The notes below the pieces were generated by a model that was not told where the DNA came from, did not search any database, and worked only from the letters and a program-made list of their open reading frames with translations. A stretch of 64,000 nt of DNA. Origin: Blautia hominis. GTDB taxonomy: Bacteria; Bacillota; Clostridia; Lachnospirales; Lachnospiraceae. The first letter of the stretch is position 1. Each line of letters starts with the position of its first letter. Shown in pieces: positions 45,110 to 54,299 of this stretch. The translations under genes were made by a program, and so were the position numbers. The stretch spans positions 436,501-500,500 of the forward strand of contig NQOF01000001.1 in NCBI GenBank assembly GCA_002270465.1. The letters run 5' to 3'.

Positions 45110-45865
45110 TTACAAAACAGAGTCGATCAACAATTTGGTATATTCCTGTTTCGGGCGCATGATCACCTCATCCGGAGTCCCTTCCTCCACGATTTTCCCC
45201 TGATACATCACCAGCACATGATCACAAAAGTTCTGGACCAGCGCCAGATCATGACAGATCAGGAGTACGGAAAGTCCCATTTCTTTTCTCAGCTTTTGAA
45301 GCAGGGTGATGATCTGAGACTGCACCGTCACATCAAGGGCACTGGTTGCTTCATCACAGATGAGCAGCCGGGGATTGACAGCAAGAGCTCTCGCAATAGC
45401 CGCCCTCTGGCATTGCCCTCCGCTGACCTCATGGGGATAACGGGCCGCATATCTCTCCTCCAGCTCCACCATGGCAAGAAGCTCCTTCATTCTTCTCCCT
45501 GCTTCTTTTCTCTTCATTCCATAATTCCGCATCCCCTCCGTAATGCCGTCTCCCAGACTGCGTCTTGGATCAAAAGAATCCTGGGGTGTCTGAAATACCA
45601 TCTGTACATTCCGGTACAAATCCCTCAGCTGCTTTCTCCCCGCGCCCACCATTTCCCGTCCGTCCAGAAGTACACTCCCGGCATCCGGTCTTGTAAGGCA
45701 GGTGATCATTCTGGCAATGGTACTTTTTCCGCATCCGCTCTCCCCCACAATACCCACGCAGGATCCTTCCTTCACGGAAAAACTCACATCATCCACAGCC
45801 GGGCAGACATGCTTTGCTTTATAAAACGTTTTTTTCAAGTTCTTAACTTCCAGTATCTTATCCAT
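45110..45865 (-). CDS. ABC transporter ATPase, NikE/OppF type
   Basis: 251 aa, short member of the nickel/peptide ATPase family without the long Cys-rich tail of OppF. Walker A G-E-S-G-C-G-K-S near 40-47, signature V-S-G-G-Q-C-Q-R near 146-153 and Walker B L-L-I-C-D-E-A near 165-171. Last gene of the methyltransferase/ABC operon; starts 3 bases after the NikD-like gene ends. The short form, as a pair of separate small ATPases, is typical of NikDE/CntDF importers of metals and metallophores. Confidence 0.92.
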   Translation of the reverse strand: MDKILEVKNLKKTFYKAKHVCPAVDDVSFSVKEGSCVGIVGESGCGKSTIARMITCLTRPDAGSVLLDGREMVGAGRKQLRDLYRNVQMVFQTPQDSFDPRRSLGDGITEGMRNYGMKRKEAGRRMKELLAMVELEERYAARYPHEVSGGQCQRAAIARALAVNPRLLICDEATSALDVTVQSQIITLLQKLRKEMGLSVLLICHDLALVQNFCDHVLVMYQGKIVEEGTPDEVIMRPKQEYTKLLIDSVL

Positions 45866-45868
45866 AAC

Positions 45869-46654
45869 CTAACCTCTGTGGATCCGCAGCACGGCACTGA
45901 CTAATCTTTTGGTATATTCTTCCTTGGGATGCTTTATCACTTCTTTTGTATCCCCATATTCCACCAGCCTGCCCCGGTGCATGACAGCAACTTTATCCGC
46001 CATGTACTCTACCACGCCGATATTGTGGGTGACAATGACAATGGTTGTGCCGAACAGTTCTCTCATCTTCATCATTTCCCGCACCACCTGTGCCTGTACC
46101 GTTACATCCAGTGCACTGGTAGGCTCATCGGCAAAGAGAAGAGCCGGCTTGAGGATCATAGCCATCATGATCCCCACTCTCTGGTTCATGCCCCCTGAAA
46201 GTTCAAAAGGGTAACTCTTTAATATCCTCTCTCCATCCAAAAGCTTCATCTTATCAAACAGGTCCATAGCCCGTTCTTTGATCTCCCTTCTGGATATTTT
46301 CTCATGCTGGAGAACAGACTCATAAAGCTGGTCTTCTATTGTGCGGATTGGACAAAGGGATGCCCCTGTATTCTGGAAGATCATCCCCATCTGGGGGCCC
46401 CGCAGCTTACGCAGTTCCTCCCCTTTCAGTTCTGTGACATTCTTATCCTTGTAAAGGATACGGCCGCCCGTCACTGCTCCGTCACTGCCCAACAGTCCCA
46501 TGGCCGCTCTGATCAATGTACTTTTTCCGCTGCCGCTCTCCCCTACGATCCCAAGGATCCGGCCTGGTTCCAGAGTCATGTTTACATCTTCCAAAACAGG
46601 CTGTCCCGCATAACATATCTGCAGATGCTCCACCGCTAAAATAGGCTGTCCCAC
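45869..46654 (-). CDS. ABC transporter ATPase, NikD/OppD type
   Basis: 261 aa from a GTG start preceded by AAGGACGGG. Walker A G-E-S-G-S-G-K-S near 37-44, signature L-S-G-G-M-N-Q-R near 150-157, Walker B L-L-F-A-D-E-P near 170-176. Pairs with the NikE-type ATPase downstream. Same operon as the NikA-like receptor and permeases. Confidence 0.92.
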   Translation of the reverse strand: MGQPILAVEHLQICYAGQPVLEDVNMTLEPGRILGIVGESGSGKSTLIRAAMGLLGSDGAVTGGRILYKDKNVTELKGEELRKLRGPQMGMIFQNTGASLCPIRTIEDQLYESVLQHEKISRREIKERAMDLFDKMKLLDGERILKSYPFELSGGMNQRVGIMMAMILKPALLFADEPTSALDVTVQAQVVREMMKMRELFGTTIVIVTHNIGVVEYMADKVAVMHRGRLVEYGDTKEVIKHPKEEYTKRLVSAVLRIHRG

Positions 46655-46680
46655 ATTTCCCGTCCTTTCTGATCCTTTTG

Positions 46681-48267
46681 TTAATTTTTATCCAGATCTA
46701 CTGTAATCTCATAGTAATCACAGGGATGCGCTTCCAGACCTGTCACACCTTTTCCTGAGACAATGGACATTCTCAGATGAGAGGCAAAAATAAATGCATT
46801 GTCATCCAGGATGGTCTGCGTCATCTCCGTAGCCAGTTTTGCTCTCTCATCCGTATCAAACGTTGCCTTCATTTGATTTTCCAGTTCCTGCAGTTTATCG
46901 CTGTGGTAACAGCCTCTGTTTTTGGAGGATTCGTCCAGGCAGTGTGTGGTGAAAAAGTATTCCGGGTCGCCGGTAGGTGCACAGACAAATGCCCCGGCAT
47001 AGATATCCCAGTCTCCGCTGTCCAGAAAACTCTGGAAATCAGCAGAACAATTGACCTCCACTTTGATTCCAACCTCCTTGAGGGTAGCCTGCACCGTTTC
47101 TGCCAGCAGGGGAAGTTCCTGGCGGCTTGGATACGTCACCCAGCGTATGGTGAGATTTTCTCCGTCCTTATCCACATATCCATCTTTGTCGCTGTCCGCC
47201 CATCCTGCTTCAGCCAGTAATTTTTTTGCTTCCTCAGGCTGATACCCGGGAGCCGTCACCGTATCATCACCAAAGGCGAAATTGGCGGGAAAAGGCCCTG
47301 CGGCCGCTGTCCCGTTTCCGTCCAGAAGTGTTTCGGTAAAGCTTTCTTTATCAATCGACATAGCAATGGCTTTCCTTACTTTCTCATCCTGAAGGGCCGG
47401 CGTCTTATAATTTATCTGTCCAAAGAAAGAACGGGAAGTTTCCACCGATGATATGGTATAAGGCTCCTGGGCAAACAGCGGCAGGCTTGCATAGGGAAGA
47501 CCATAAGCCGCATCAAGTTCACCGGACTGCATGGCCATGGTCATGGTATCGCCGTCTGAAATGGTCTTCACATAGATGGTATCCAGATTCGGCTCCCCAT
47601 CCCAGTAATCTTCATTTTTTACCAAAGTAAGACCAACGTCTGTCTTCACTTCCGTGGCAATATAAGGACCCGTTCCTGCCACATTTCCATCCTCCGTAAC
47701 ACCGGCTTCCATATCAACGATACAGCCATAAGGGTCAGACAAATAGTTTATCAATGCCGGTACCGGTTCTTCCGTGACAATGGTCAGTGTCTGTCCGTCC
47801 GCGGAAATCTCTTTTATTTTTAAATCTCCCTTTGCTCTTTCATGGACGCTCACCAGATCATCCAGACATTCCTTTACCGCCTGCGCGTCCAGCCTGCGCC
47901 CGCTGGTAAAAGACACGTCATCTCTCAGCGTGATCTTCCAGGTATTCTCATCCACCGATTCATACTCTGTGGCAAGCCATGGCTCCAGTTCCATTTTATC
48001 GGAATATTTAAACAAAGTCTCCCCTATGCCGTAGCGGATACAGGCCCATCCGGAATACCCGTTGTGAGGATCCACATCCGATTCATCGTTCTCGGCATTG
48101 AATGTGGTGTCCCCATAAGTTAACACCTTCTCCCCGTCTTCTTTAGCCGGACTGCTCCCTTCCGCTTCTGCTTTTGCACCTGTGCAGCCGGATAAAAGTG
48201 CTGCGGTCACACAAAATGTCAAGACCGCGGCGCCTGCCTTTTTATGAAATATCCTATTTTTAAACAT
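46681..48267 (-). CDS. Nickel/metallophore-type solute-binding lipoprotein (NikA/CntA-like)
   Basis: 528 aa. Lipoprotein signal L-L-S-G-C (Cys28). The first lobe carries Y-S-G-W-A-C-I-R-Y-G-I-G-E-T-L-F-K (around 72-88), the block characteristic of NikA/CntA receptors rather than peptide-binding OppA. SBP_bac_5 hallmarks follow (L-R-D-D-V-S-F-T-S-G near 120, K-V-R-K-A-I-A-M-S-I-D near 295). It would bind nickel or another metal as a complex with His, an opine or a related chelator. Starts 3 bases upstream of the NikC-type stop in the operon. Confidence 0.88.
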   Translation of the reverse strand: MFKNRIFHKKAGAAVLTFCVTAALLSGCTGAKAEAEGSSPAKEDGEKVLTYGDTTFNAENDESDVDPHNGYSGWACIRYGIGETLFKYSDKMELEPWLATEYESVDENTWKITLRDDVSFTSGRRLDAQAVKECLDDLVSVHERAKGDLKIKEISADGQTLTIVTEEPVPALINYLSDPYGCIVDMEAGVTEDGNVAGTGPYIATEVKTDVGLTLVKNEDYWDGEPNLDTIYVKTISDGDTMTMAMQSGELDAAYGLPYASLPLFAQEPYTISSVETSRSFFGQINYKTPALQDEKVRKAIAMSIDKESFTETLLDGNGTAAAGPFPANFAFGDDTVTAPGYQPEEAKKLLAEAGWADSDKDGYVDKDGENLTIRWVTYPSRQELPLLAETVQATLKEVGIKVEVNCSADFQSFLDSGDWDIYAGAFVCAPTGDPEYFFTTHCLDESSKNRGCYHSDKLQELENQMKATFDTDERAKLATEMTQTILDDNAFIFASHLRMSIVSGKGVTGLEAHPCDYYEITVDLDKN

Positions 48268-48269
48268 GT

Positions 48270-49112
48270 CTAATCTCCCTTTTTCTGATGTCTTTGATCT
48301 CTTCGGGGATCCATAACATCCCGCACTGTATCGCCTAATAAATTAAACAGCATGACCGTAAGAAATATGGCAAACCCCGGCGCAAGAATCACCCACGGGG
48401 ATGTTTGAAGCATACTTCTGCCGTTACTCATCATAGAGCCCCACTCCGCAATGGGAGGGACTGCCCCCAGCCCCAGAAAGGATAAGCCCGCTATCTCCAT
48501 CATCATGGTACCGATATCCAGGACACCGGTGATCAGAATAGGCCCTGCAATATTGGGGAGCATATGCTTAACCAAAATCTTCCCTGTACCGGACCCGGCA
48601 AGCCTGGCCGCTGCAATAAACGGTTCTTCTTTCATGGTCATGACCTGGCTCCTGGCAATCCTGGCGAATTTCGGCCAGGATATACATGCCAGAGCCACCA
48701 CTGCATTCATGACTCCGCCCCCTGTGACCCCCGCAACCGCTATGGCAAAAACCATGCCCGGAAACGCCAGAAAAACATCGGATATCCTCATAAGCACCGT
48801 ATCTGTCTTACCCCCGTGATAACCGCAAAATACTCCGATCACAGTGCCTGCAGTCATGGTGATCACCACCAGCAGCAGAGATGAGAATATGGTTGTCTGT
48901 CCCCCCATGATTACCCTGGACAGCATATCCCTTCCATAACGGTCTGTTCCCAGCAGATGTGCTCCTCCGGGCGGTTTCAGGGCATTTCCCAAATCCTGGG
49001 CATAGGGATCATAGGGAACAAGAGATTCGGCAAACACTGCAGCCAGGAGCACTGCCCCCACCAATACGGACAAAATAATGCATTTTAGTTTTGTATGGTC
49101 TCTCTTTATCAT
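48270..49112 (-). CDS. ABC transporter permease, NikC/DppC type
   Basis: 280 aa. The start at 49112 follows GGAGG by 7 bases and overlaps the stop of the preceding permease (ATGA). N-terminal membrane helix, then L-L-G-T-D-R-Y-G-R-D-M-L-S-R near 55-68, the DppC/NikC signature, and five further helices. Cytoplasmic EAA-type loop near 165-185. Confidence 0.93.
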   Translation of the reverse strand: MIKRDHTKLKCIILSVLVGAVLLAAVFAESLVPYDPYAQDLGNALKPPGGAHLLGTDRYGRDMLSRVIMGGQTTIFSSLLLVVITMTAGTVIGVFCGYHGGKTDTVLMRISDVFLAFPGMVFAIAVAGVTGGGVMNAVVALACISWPKFARIARSQVMTMKEEPFIAAARLAGSGTGKILVKHMLPNIAGPILITGVLDIGTMMMEIAGLSFLGLGAVPPIAEWGSMMSNGRSMLQTSPWVILAPGFAIFLTVMLFNLLGDTVRDVMDPRRDQRHQKKGD

Positions 49113-50056
49113 CCGCCGGCCTCCTGTCCTATGCGTATTCTCGGGTCCAGGAAGCAATAGATCAGATCCGTAACAAGATTCACCAGCACATAGATAACTG
49201 CCATCCAGATCACATATGCCTGGATCACAGGATAATCACGCATGGTAATTGCATCGACCGCCATTTTTCCCACGCCGTCCCACATAAATATAGATTCAAC
49301 AATGGCAGTGCCGCCAAGTAGAGAACCGATAGATAATGCCAGCAGCGTTACAATGGTTAGCATAGATGCTTTCAACACACTGAAATAAAGGATCTTCTTC
49401 TCCCGTACCCCTCGCGCCCTTGCCCCCTGCACATACTCTTTATTCAGCTCCTCCAGCACTGTGGCCCGTACCTGTCTGGTATATTTGGCCGCCATTGCCA
49501 GAGCCAGGGTAAGCGTTGGCAGAATGATACTTTTCCACCCCTGGGCATTCCCCATCACAGGGAACCAGCCAAGCTTTAGGGAAAAGATATAGATCAGCAG
49601 CAGAGACACAAAAAAATTCGGGAGGGAGTTACCGATAAAACTGAGAAAACGTATCAGATGATCCCAAAAATGATTTTGTTTTACAGCCGATAAGGTTCCA
49701 AGGGGAATGGAAATCAATACGGTCATCAAAACTGAGGTGGCTGCCAATGCAATGGTAGCCGGAAGTTTTGACACAAATGTGGTAAATACCGGCTGTCCGG
49801 AAACAAAAGACTTTCCCATATCTCCCGTGAGTACACCCTTTAACCACACAACATACTGTTCCGGAAGAGACTTGTCCAGTCCAAGTTCTTCCCTTGCAGC
49901 TGCCTTCTCGGCATCAGACATGGAACCGCCTGTATTTTGTTCCATCACATCAACTGCGTCCATGGCAGATGCCTGCATCAGAACAAAGGACAAAAGCGTG
50001 ATTCCGATCAAAATAGGTATCAGCTGCAGGAGCCTTTTTATTATGTACTTTTTCAT
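49109..50056 (-). CDS. ABC transporter permease, NikB/DppB type
   Basis: 315 aa. DppB family with six helices; E-E-L-N-K-E-Y-V-Q-G-A-R-A-R-G near 204-218 is the EAA loop, and the block G-G-T-A-I-V-E-S-I-F-M-W-D-G-V-G-K near 256-272 is the family signature. The ATG at 50056 overlaps the stop of the deacylase-methyltransferase gene by 4 bases, showing these belong to one operon. Confidence 0.93.
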   Translation of the reverse strand: MKKYIIKRLLQLIPILIGITLLSFVLMQASAMDAVDVMEQNTGGSMSDAEKAAAREELGLDKSLPEQYVVWLKGVLTGDMGKSFVSGQPVFTTFVSKLPATIALAATSVLMTVLISIPLGTLSAVKQNHFWDHLIRFLSFIGNSLPNFFVSLLLIYIFSLKLGWFPVMGNAQGWKSIILPTLTLALAMAAKYTRQVRATVLEELNKEYVQGARARGVREKKILYFSVLKASMLTIVTLLALSIGSLLGGTAIVESIFMWDGVGKMAVDAITMRDYPVIQAYVIWMAVIYVLVNLVTDLIYCFLDPRIRIGQEAGG

Positions 50057-51771
50057 CTCCTCATTCCTTTTTGTAACTCACACTTTTTTCCGCAGATCAT
50101 GAAAATCGGTGTTGGATTATAGAACTCATCTTTTTCAATATAAATACGCCTGCTGATCCCCAAGTCTATGGAAATCTCTTCTATTTCCATCTGCCCCAGC
50201 GTCTCCACGTCCCAGGCCGGACGGACACGGGAACTGATGGGGAGCTGGCGCTTGATCTCCTCACACTCCTGCATCATGTCCTCCCCCAGCGTATGGTGGG
50301 CATGGCTGTCCGGCAGTTCCGAAGTGTCCGCAAAGTTACTGGCACCGTAATTGGCGTCAAAATTCAAAAGGATCCCCTCCGCTTTCAGCACTCTCATCCA
50401 CTCCCCGTAAGCTTCCTTCACATGGGGCAGGGTCCAGGTCAGGTTCCTAGAGATGACAACGTCAAAACTGCCATCCTCAAATTCCAGTTTCTCTGCATCC
50501 ATGACCAGAAAACGGCAAGATACATTTTCTTCCTTTGCAAGCTGTTTGGAATTGACGATCATCTCCGGGGTCAGATCTGTTCCCGTCACCTCGTGTCCCA
50601 GTTTAGCCAGGAGAATGGAAAAGAAGCCGGAACCGCATCCCACATCCAGAATTTTTAATTTCTTTCCTGCCGGAAGCTTGCGCCGGATTTCCCCAAGCCA
50701 GCGCTCTGCCAGAGGGCTTTTCAGTTCTCTTCTCCTCTGCTCCATAAAGCTCTCACTGCGCTTTGCCCAATATTCCGTGATTCGCTCTTTTCTGTCATCA
50801 AAATTTTTGACAATCCTTCCATAAGCGATCATTGGGCCGTTTTCCAGGACCTGGAGACTGCCTGTCTGATAGAGAATGACGCCGTCGCATTCCGCGCGGC
50901 AGACCTCCATCACATTCCCTTCATAGTCCTTTACCGTACCCAGAACCTCCCCACCCTGAATCATATCCCCCGGCATCTTATAGGGATACCAGCATCCGGC
51001 AGCAGAGGCGGCCTGATATCTGATATCCACCACATCAAGAGGATAATAGACCCGGTAATCCCTCTGCCCCTCATAAATGCCCAGTGAGCAGAGAATATTC
51101 CGCACATCTCTTCTGGTAGAACGGACTTCCTCCATGGTCCAGCCTCCCATACCGCCTCTCTCAATTAGAATACCCGGAATACCGGTATGCGCCGCATAAT
51201 TATAGGCACCCCCTGTGGCAACCGTGGACCGCACCATATAGGGCACATCCACCTGCTCCGCCATTTTTCGCGACATAGCCACGATCCGTTCCTCCGCCTT
51301 TCCCGCATAATACACATAAGGGGTAAGCTGTTCGTAATCATCGCCGCTGTGCAGGTCAATGCAGAAATCAACCGCCGGAAATACCTCCTGTGTCATTGCC
51401 CAGGCAAGCTGCTGGGTTGGAGTTCCCTTGGGGTCTCCGGGAAATTCCCGGTTCAAATTCTTCCCGTCCTCCAACCCCAGGCTGCCGCCTCTGCACGCAA
51501 AGGCATCTCTGCATACTACTTTCATGATGACAACCGTTCCGTTGATTTTGTTGATCTTCAATTTTTCCGATAATTCAATGGCAGCCTGGATGCCCACATA
51601 TTCCCCTGCGTGAACACCCGCCATGATAAGAACCGTTTTTCCCGGCTTCTCCCCGTTTAATATGGTTGTGGGAAGTTTAAATTTTCCTTCTGCCAGCTCC
51701 AGAAAACCGCTGCAGGTTTCCCCTGGTTCTGCTTTCATATTTCCAAGCGTAAATGTTTTCGTATTAAGCAT
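50053..51771 (-). CDS. Fusion: AstE/AspA-type zinc deacylase + SAM methyltransferase
   Basis: 572 aa with two unrelated domains. Residues about 1-325 form a succinylglutamate desuccinylase/aspartoacylase-type (M14-like) hydrolase: zinc ligands H54 and E57 in H-A-G-E, H141 in D-L-H-S-G-D, substrate-binding N-R-E near 107-109, and a candidate catalytic Glu205 in I-E-R-G-G. Residues about 330-572 form a class I SAM methyltransferase with motif I L-D-V-G-C-G-S-G at 375-382, acidic D399, and S-R-N-L-T-W near 441-446. The C-terminal half is clearly homologous to the free methyltransferase just upstream. Start ATG overlaps that gene by 8 bases; its stop overlaps the permease. Such a fusion within a NikA-like importer operon is unusual. 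Substrate unknown. Confidence 0.88.
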   Translation of the reverse strand: MLNTKTFTLGNMKAEPGETCSGFLELAEGKFKLPTTILNGEKPGKTVLIMAGVHAGEYVGIQAAIELSEKLKINKINGTVVIMKVVCRDAFACRGGSLGLEDGKNLNREFPGDPKGTPTQQLAWAMTQEVFPAVDFCIDLHSGDDYEQLTPYVYYAGKAEERIVAMSRKMAEQVDVPYMVRSTVATGGAYNYAAHTGIPGILIERGGMGGWTMEEVRSTRRDVRNILCSLGIYEGQRDYRVYYPLDVVDIRYQAASAAGCWYPYKMPGDMIQGGEVLGTVKDYEGNVMEVCRAECDGVILYQTGSLQVLENGPMIAYGRIVKNFDDRKERITEYWAKRSESFMEQRRRELKSPLAERWLGEIRRKLPAGKKLKILDVGCGSGFFSILLAKLGHEVTGTDLTPEMIVNSKQLAKEENVSCRFLVMDAEKLEFEDGSFDVVISRNLTWTLPHVKEAYGEWMRVLKAEGILLNFDANYGASNFADTSELPDSHAHHTLGEDMMQECEEIKRQLPISSRVRPAWDVETLGQMEIEEISIDLGISRRIYIEKDEFYNPTPIFMICGKKCELQKGMRR

Positions 51772-52543
51772 AGACTTTGCTGTCCCCTTTCCGTCCGTTT
51801 ATCATAAACATGGGTGTGGAACCATAGTTGAGTTTTTCCTCTTTGCTCCATACCCTCTCCCAGACTGAAATGTCTGTGTGTATCTCCGCAAATCCTGTCT
51901 TTTTCAGTATTTCCATATCCCAGCCCGGACGCGTTTGGGCGGAGAGGGGCATCTGAAGGGCAATCTGCTCCATGGCGTCAATATCTGTGCACAGGTAATG
52001 GTCATCCAGACTTAACTGCTCCACGTTTTTCCTATCCTGCTCATAAGCATCCCGCTTCTCCTCATCATAGAGATAACCATACCAGTTGGCATCAAAATTC
52101 AGAAGCTTTCCGCCCGGCTTCAGTACCCTGTGCCATTCCCGGTAAGCCTGCTCGGGTTTTTCCAGGTTCCAGGTCAGGTTTCTGGAGATCACCACATCAA
52201 AGGTGTTATCCTCAAATCCCAGATTCTGGGCATCCATCCGGTAAAAATCTATTTTTTCACACAGACTTCCCGCATTTTCCATTGCCTTCTCCAGCATCTC
52301 CCGGGTGTAGTCCACAGCGGTAACCGGGTATCCGGCTTCTGCCAGGATAATAGGGAAAAAGCCGGGGCCTGTGCCAATGTCCAGTATCTTAATCTCCTCC
52401 CTGGGCACTGCCGGAAATTCTGCCTCCAGCACTTCCAGCCAGGCCTCCTTCTGCATCCCTTCCAGTTCCTTATGGTTCACTTCCGAATACCCTTCTGTGC
52501 GGGTACTCCAGTATTTCTCTATTTTCTCCAGCAGTCTTTCCAT
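51764..52543 (-). CDS. Class I SAM-dependent methyltransferase
   Basis: 259 aa, cytoplasmic. Motif I L-D-I-G-T-G-P-G at 54-61, acidic loop D-A-Q-N near 105, and the motif S-R-N-L-T-W-N-L near 122-129 that is shared with the methyltransferase half of the adjacent fusion protein, as are the L-L-N-F-D-A-N and P-x-x-W-D-x-E segments. First gene of the operon, with AAGGAAG before the ATG. Two sequential or alternative methylations of the same small molecule are suggested. The acceptor (N, O, S or C) cannot be told. Confidence 0.9.
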   Translation of the reverse strand: MERLLEKIEKYWSTRTEGYSEVNHKELEGMQKEAWLEVLEAEFPAVPREEIKILDIGTGPGFFPIILAEAGYPVTAVDYTREMLEKAMENAGSLCEKIDFYRMDAQNLGFEDNTFDVVISRNLTWNLEKPEQAYREWHRVLKPGGKLLNFDANWYGYLYDEEKRDAYEQDRKNVEQLSLDDHYLCTDIDAMEQIALQMPLSAQTRPGWDMEILKKTGFAEIHTDISVWERVWSKEEKLNYGSTPMFMINGRKGDSKVYA

Positions 52544-52602
52544 AATTTCTTCCTTTTCGCTAAAATATCTTTTTTTCCTTGTTTTATTACTTTATCAGAA
52601 CA

Positions 52603-52641
52603 TAAAAAATGCCACAAGCCCCATGGGGGGATTATGGCATT
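52603..52641 (-). terminator. Rho-independent terminator of ridA
   Basis: AATGCCA (52608-52614) pairs with TGGCATT (52635-52641), with inner CCCC/GGGG pairing; read leftward the stem ends in TTTTTT. It separates ridA from the methyltransferase operon. Confidence 0.88.
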
Positions 52642-52697
52642 CTCTCATGTTACGGTTTACTGTATGCTTCAATGCAGCTTCTTGTACAGCAACACGT

Positions 52698-53069
52698 TTA
52701 AATTTCAGCGATGGCTTCCACTTCACACAGCACGTTTTTAGGCAGTGTCTTTACTGCAACACAGGAACGTGCCGGTTTGCCTGTGAAGTATTTTCCGTAT
52801 ACTTCATTAAAAGCGGCGAAATCGCCCATATCTGACAGGAAACAGGTTGTCTTAACTGTTTTTTCATAGCTGCTTCCCGCCTCTTTTAACACTTCGCCCA
52901 GATTCTTCATTACCTGTTCTGCCTGCTCCTCAATGGTCTTTGCTGTAATTTCACCTGTAGCCGGGTCAATGGGAATCTGACCGGAAGTGAATACCACTCC
53001 GTTTACGATCATTGCCTGTGAGTATGGTCCGATTGCTGCCGGAGCCTTTTCAGTGCTTACTACCTTCAT
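52698..53069 (-). CDS. RidA family enamine/imine deaminase
   Basis: 123 aa, full-length RidA (YjgF/YER057c/UK114) protein, forming trimers that hydrolyse reactive enamine/imine intermediates from PLP enzymes. Visible: G-P-Y-S-Q-A near 14-19, F-T-S-G-Q-I near 27-32, the conserved Arg in P-A-R-S-C-V near 100-105 and C-E-V-E-A-I-A near 114-120. Monocistronic: own consensus promoter upstream and terminator downstream. Confidence 0.95.
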   Translation of the reverse strand: MKVVSTEKAPAAIGPYSQAMIVNGVVFTSGQIPIDPATGEITAKTIEEQAEQVMKNLGEVLKEAGSSYEKTVKTTCFLSDMGDFAAFNEVYGKYFTGKPARSCVAVKTLPKNVLCEVEAIAEI

Positions 53070-53141
53070 AAAAAAATCTCCCTTCTGAAATACAAATCCT
53101 TTCCCCTTTATCCTGACTGGAATATCCGGGGGAATGTATAT

Positions 53142-53170
53142 ATTATACGTTTCTAAAAGGGAACGGTCAA
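53142..53170 (-). promoter_or_regulatory. Promoter of ridA
   Basis: Minus strand TTGACC (53165-53170), 17-base spacer, TATAAT (53142-53147). It lies directly behind the stop codon of the Gfo/Idh/MocA gene. Confidence 0.85.
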
Positions 53171-53171
53171 G

Positions 53172-54299
53172 TCAAAGCAGTGCAGTTTCCTCCGTATGTC
53201 CCCAAAATCCCTTTCCGATATATCCCTCAGGAAGGAGCTGCGGAATGGAAAATGCAGTTGTCATAGTATAAATACAGCTTGTTTCCAGGCTCTTTGTCAT
53301 CCCCTGGGCTGCCTCCAGCACATGGAGCGCCATCTCTTTTCCGGCTCTGTGGGGCCTTTCTTTCCGGATGGCCCAGGCCATCTCCGCTGCCCCAAGTCCT
53401 CTTGACTGCTCCTGATACCCATGTGTGTAAGGGAGGGTGACAGGTGGACCGCCTGTTTTTTGCAGGACTGTTTTCCCGTCAAAGGTATTGGGATCTCCCA
53501 GCCGCAGGATCCCTTTGCTGCCGCAAAGCTCCAGATGAAATGTTTCATCCGCAGTACACGCCCCATTTAAATGGAAGGTGACCAGTGTCCCGCAGGCAAA
53601 TTCCAGCAGAGCCGTGAGTACATTACAGTCCTCCACCACAATTTCCTTCTCAAACAGCGGACCTCCCACCCGGTTTCCCAATCGCACAGGATTTGTATTT
53701 CTTCCGAAAGCGCTGATCTTCCGGATCGGTCCCAGTATGCTGCACAAAGCCGTCAGGTAATAACAGCCCATATCATACAGAATGGAACCTCCCTTCCGGT
53801 TCAGATGGGGCAGGATTTCTCCCAGAACTCTGTAATCCCTTGTGAGGGAGACCACGCCGCTGAGGATCTCCCCTGCCATCCCACAGCGCACCGCGTTTGC
53901 AGCCGTCTGGATACCGCCGCCCAGAAACGTGTCAGGTGCTGCTCCCAGACGGACCTGATGTCTGTCCGCCTGGCAGCACAGTTCACGCCCTTCCTCAAAA
54001 GTGACTGCCAGCATTTTTTCGGAAAATACGTGTTTCCCCGCTTCTATAGCCTGAAGCGTAAGGGGATAGTGCACCGCCGGATTTGTCAGGTTCACCACCA
54101 GTTCCATGCTCCTGTCTTCCAGGATCTCCTGCCACTGCATGGGACGGATATTATAGGATTCGGCTGTGCGCTCCATCTTTTCCTTATCTATATCAGAGCA
54201 GGCGGCAAGCTCAATGATACGGAATCTTTCCTGAAATGCCTGAAGGTAAACCTGGCTGATCACACCACATCCCACCACCGCTGTTCTCACGCTTTGCAT
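53172..54299 (-). CDS. Gfo/Idh/MocA family oxidoreductase
   Basis: 375 aa NAD(P)-dependent sugar/polyol dehydrogenase family. Rossmann motif G-C-G-V-I-S-Q-V near 10-17, the E-K-x motif as S-E-K-M-L-A near 93-98 (usually E-K-P), and the beta-sheet domain with the D-M-G-C-Y near 175-179. The start overlaps the end of the isomerase gene by 13 bases. Last gene of the LacI-controlled sugar operon; probably oxidises the imported sugar or polyol. Confidence 0.91.
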   Translation of the reverse strand: MQSVRTAVVGCGVISQVYLQAFQERFRIIELAACSDIDKEKMERTAESYNIRPMQWQEILEDRSMELVVNLTNPAVHYPLTLQAIEAGKHVFSEKMLAVTFEEGRELCCQADRHQVRLGAAPDTFLGGGIQTAANAVRCGMAGEILSGVVSLTRDYRVLGEILPHLNRKGGSILYDMGCYYLTALCSILGPIRKISAFGRNTNPVRLGNRVGGPLFEKEIVVEDCNVLTALLEFACGTLVTFHLNGACTADETFHLELCGSKGILRLGDPNTFDGKTVLQKTGGPPVTLPYTHGYQEQSRGLGAAEMAWAIRKERPHRAGKEMALHVLEAAQGMTKSLETSCIYTMTTAFSIPQLLPEGYIGKGFWGHTEETALL

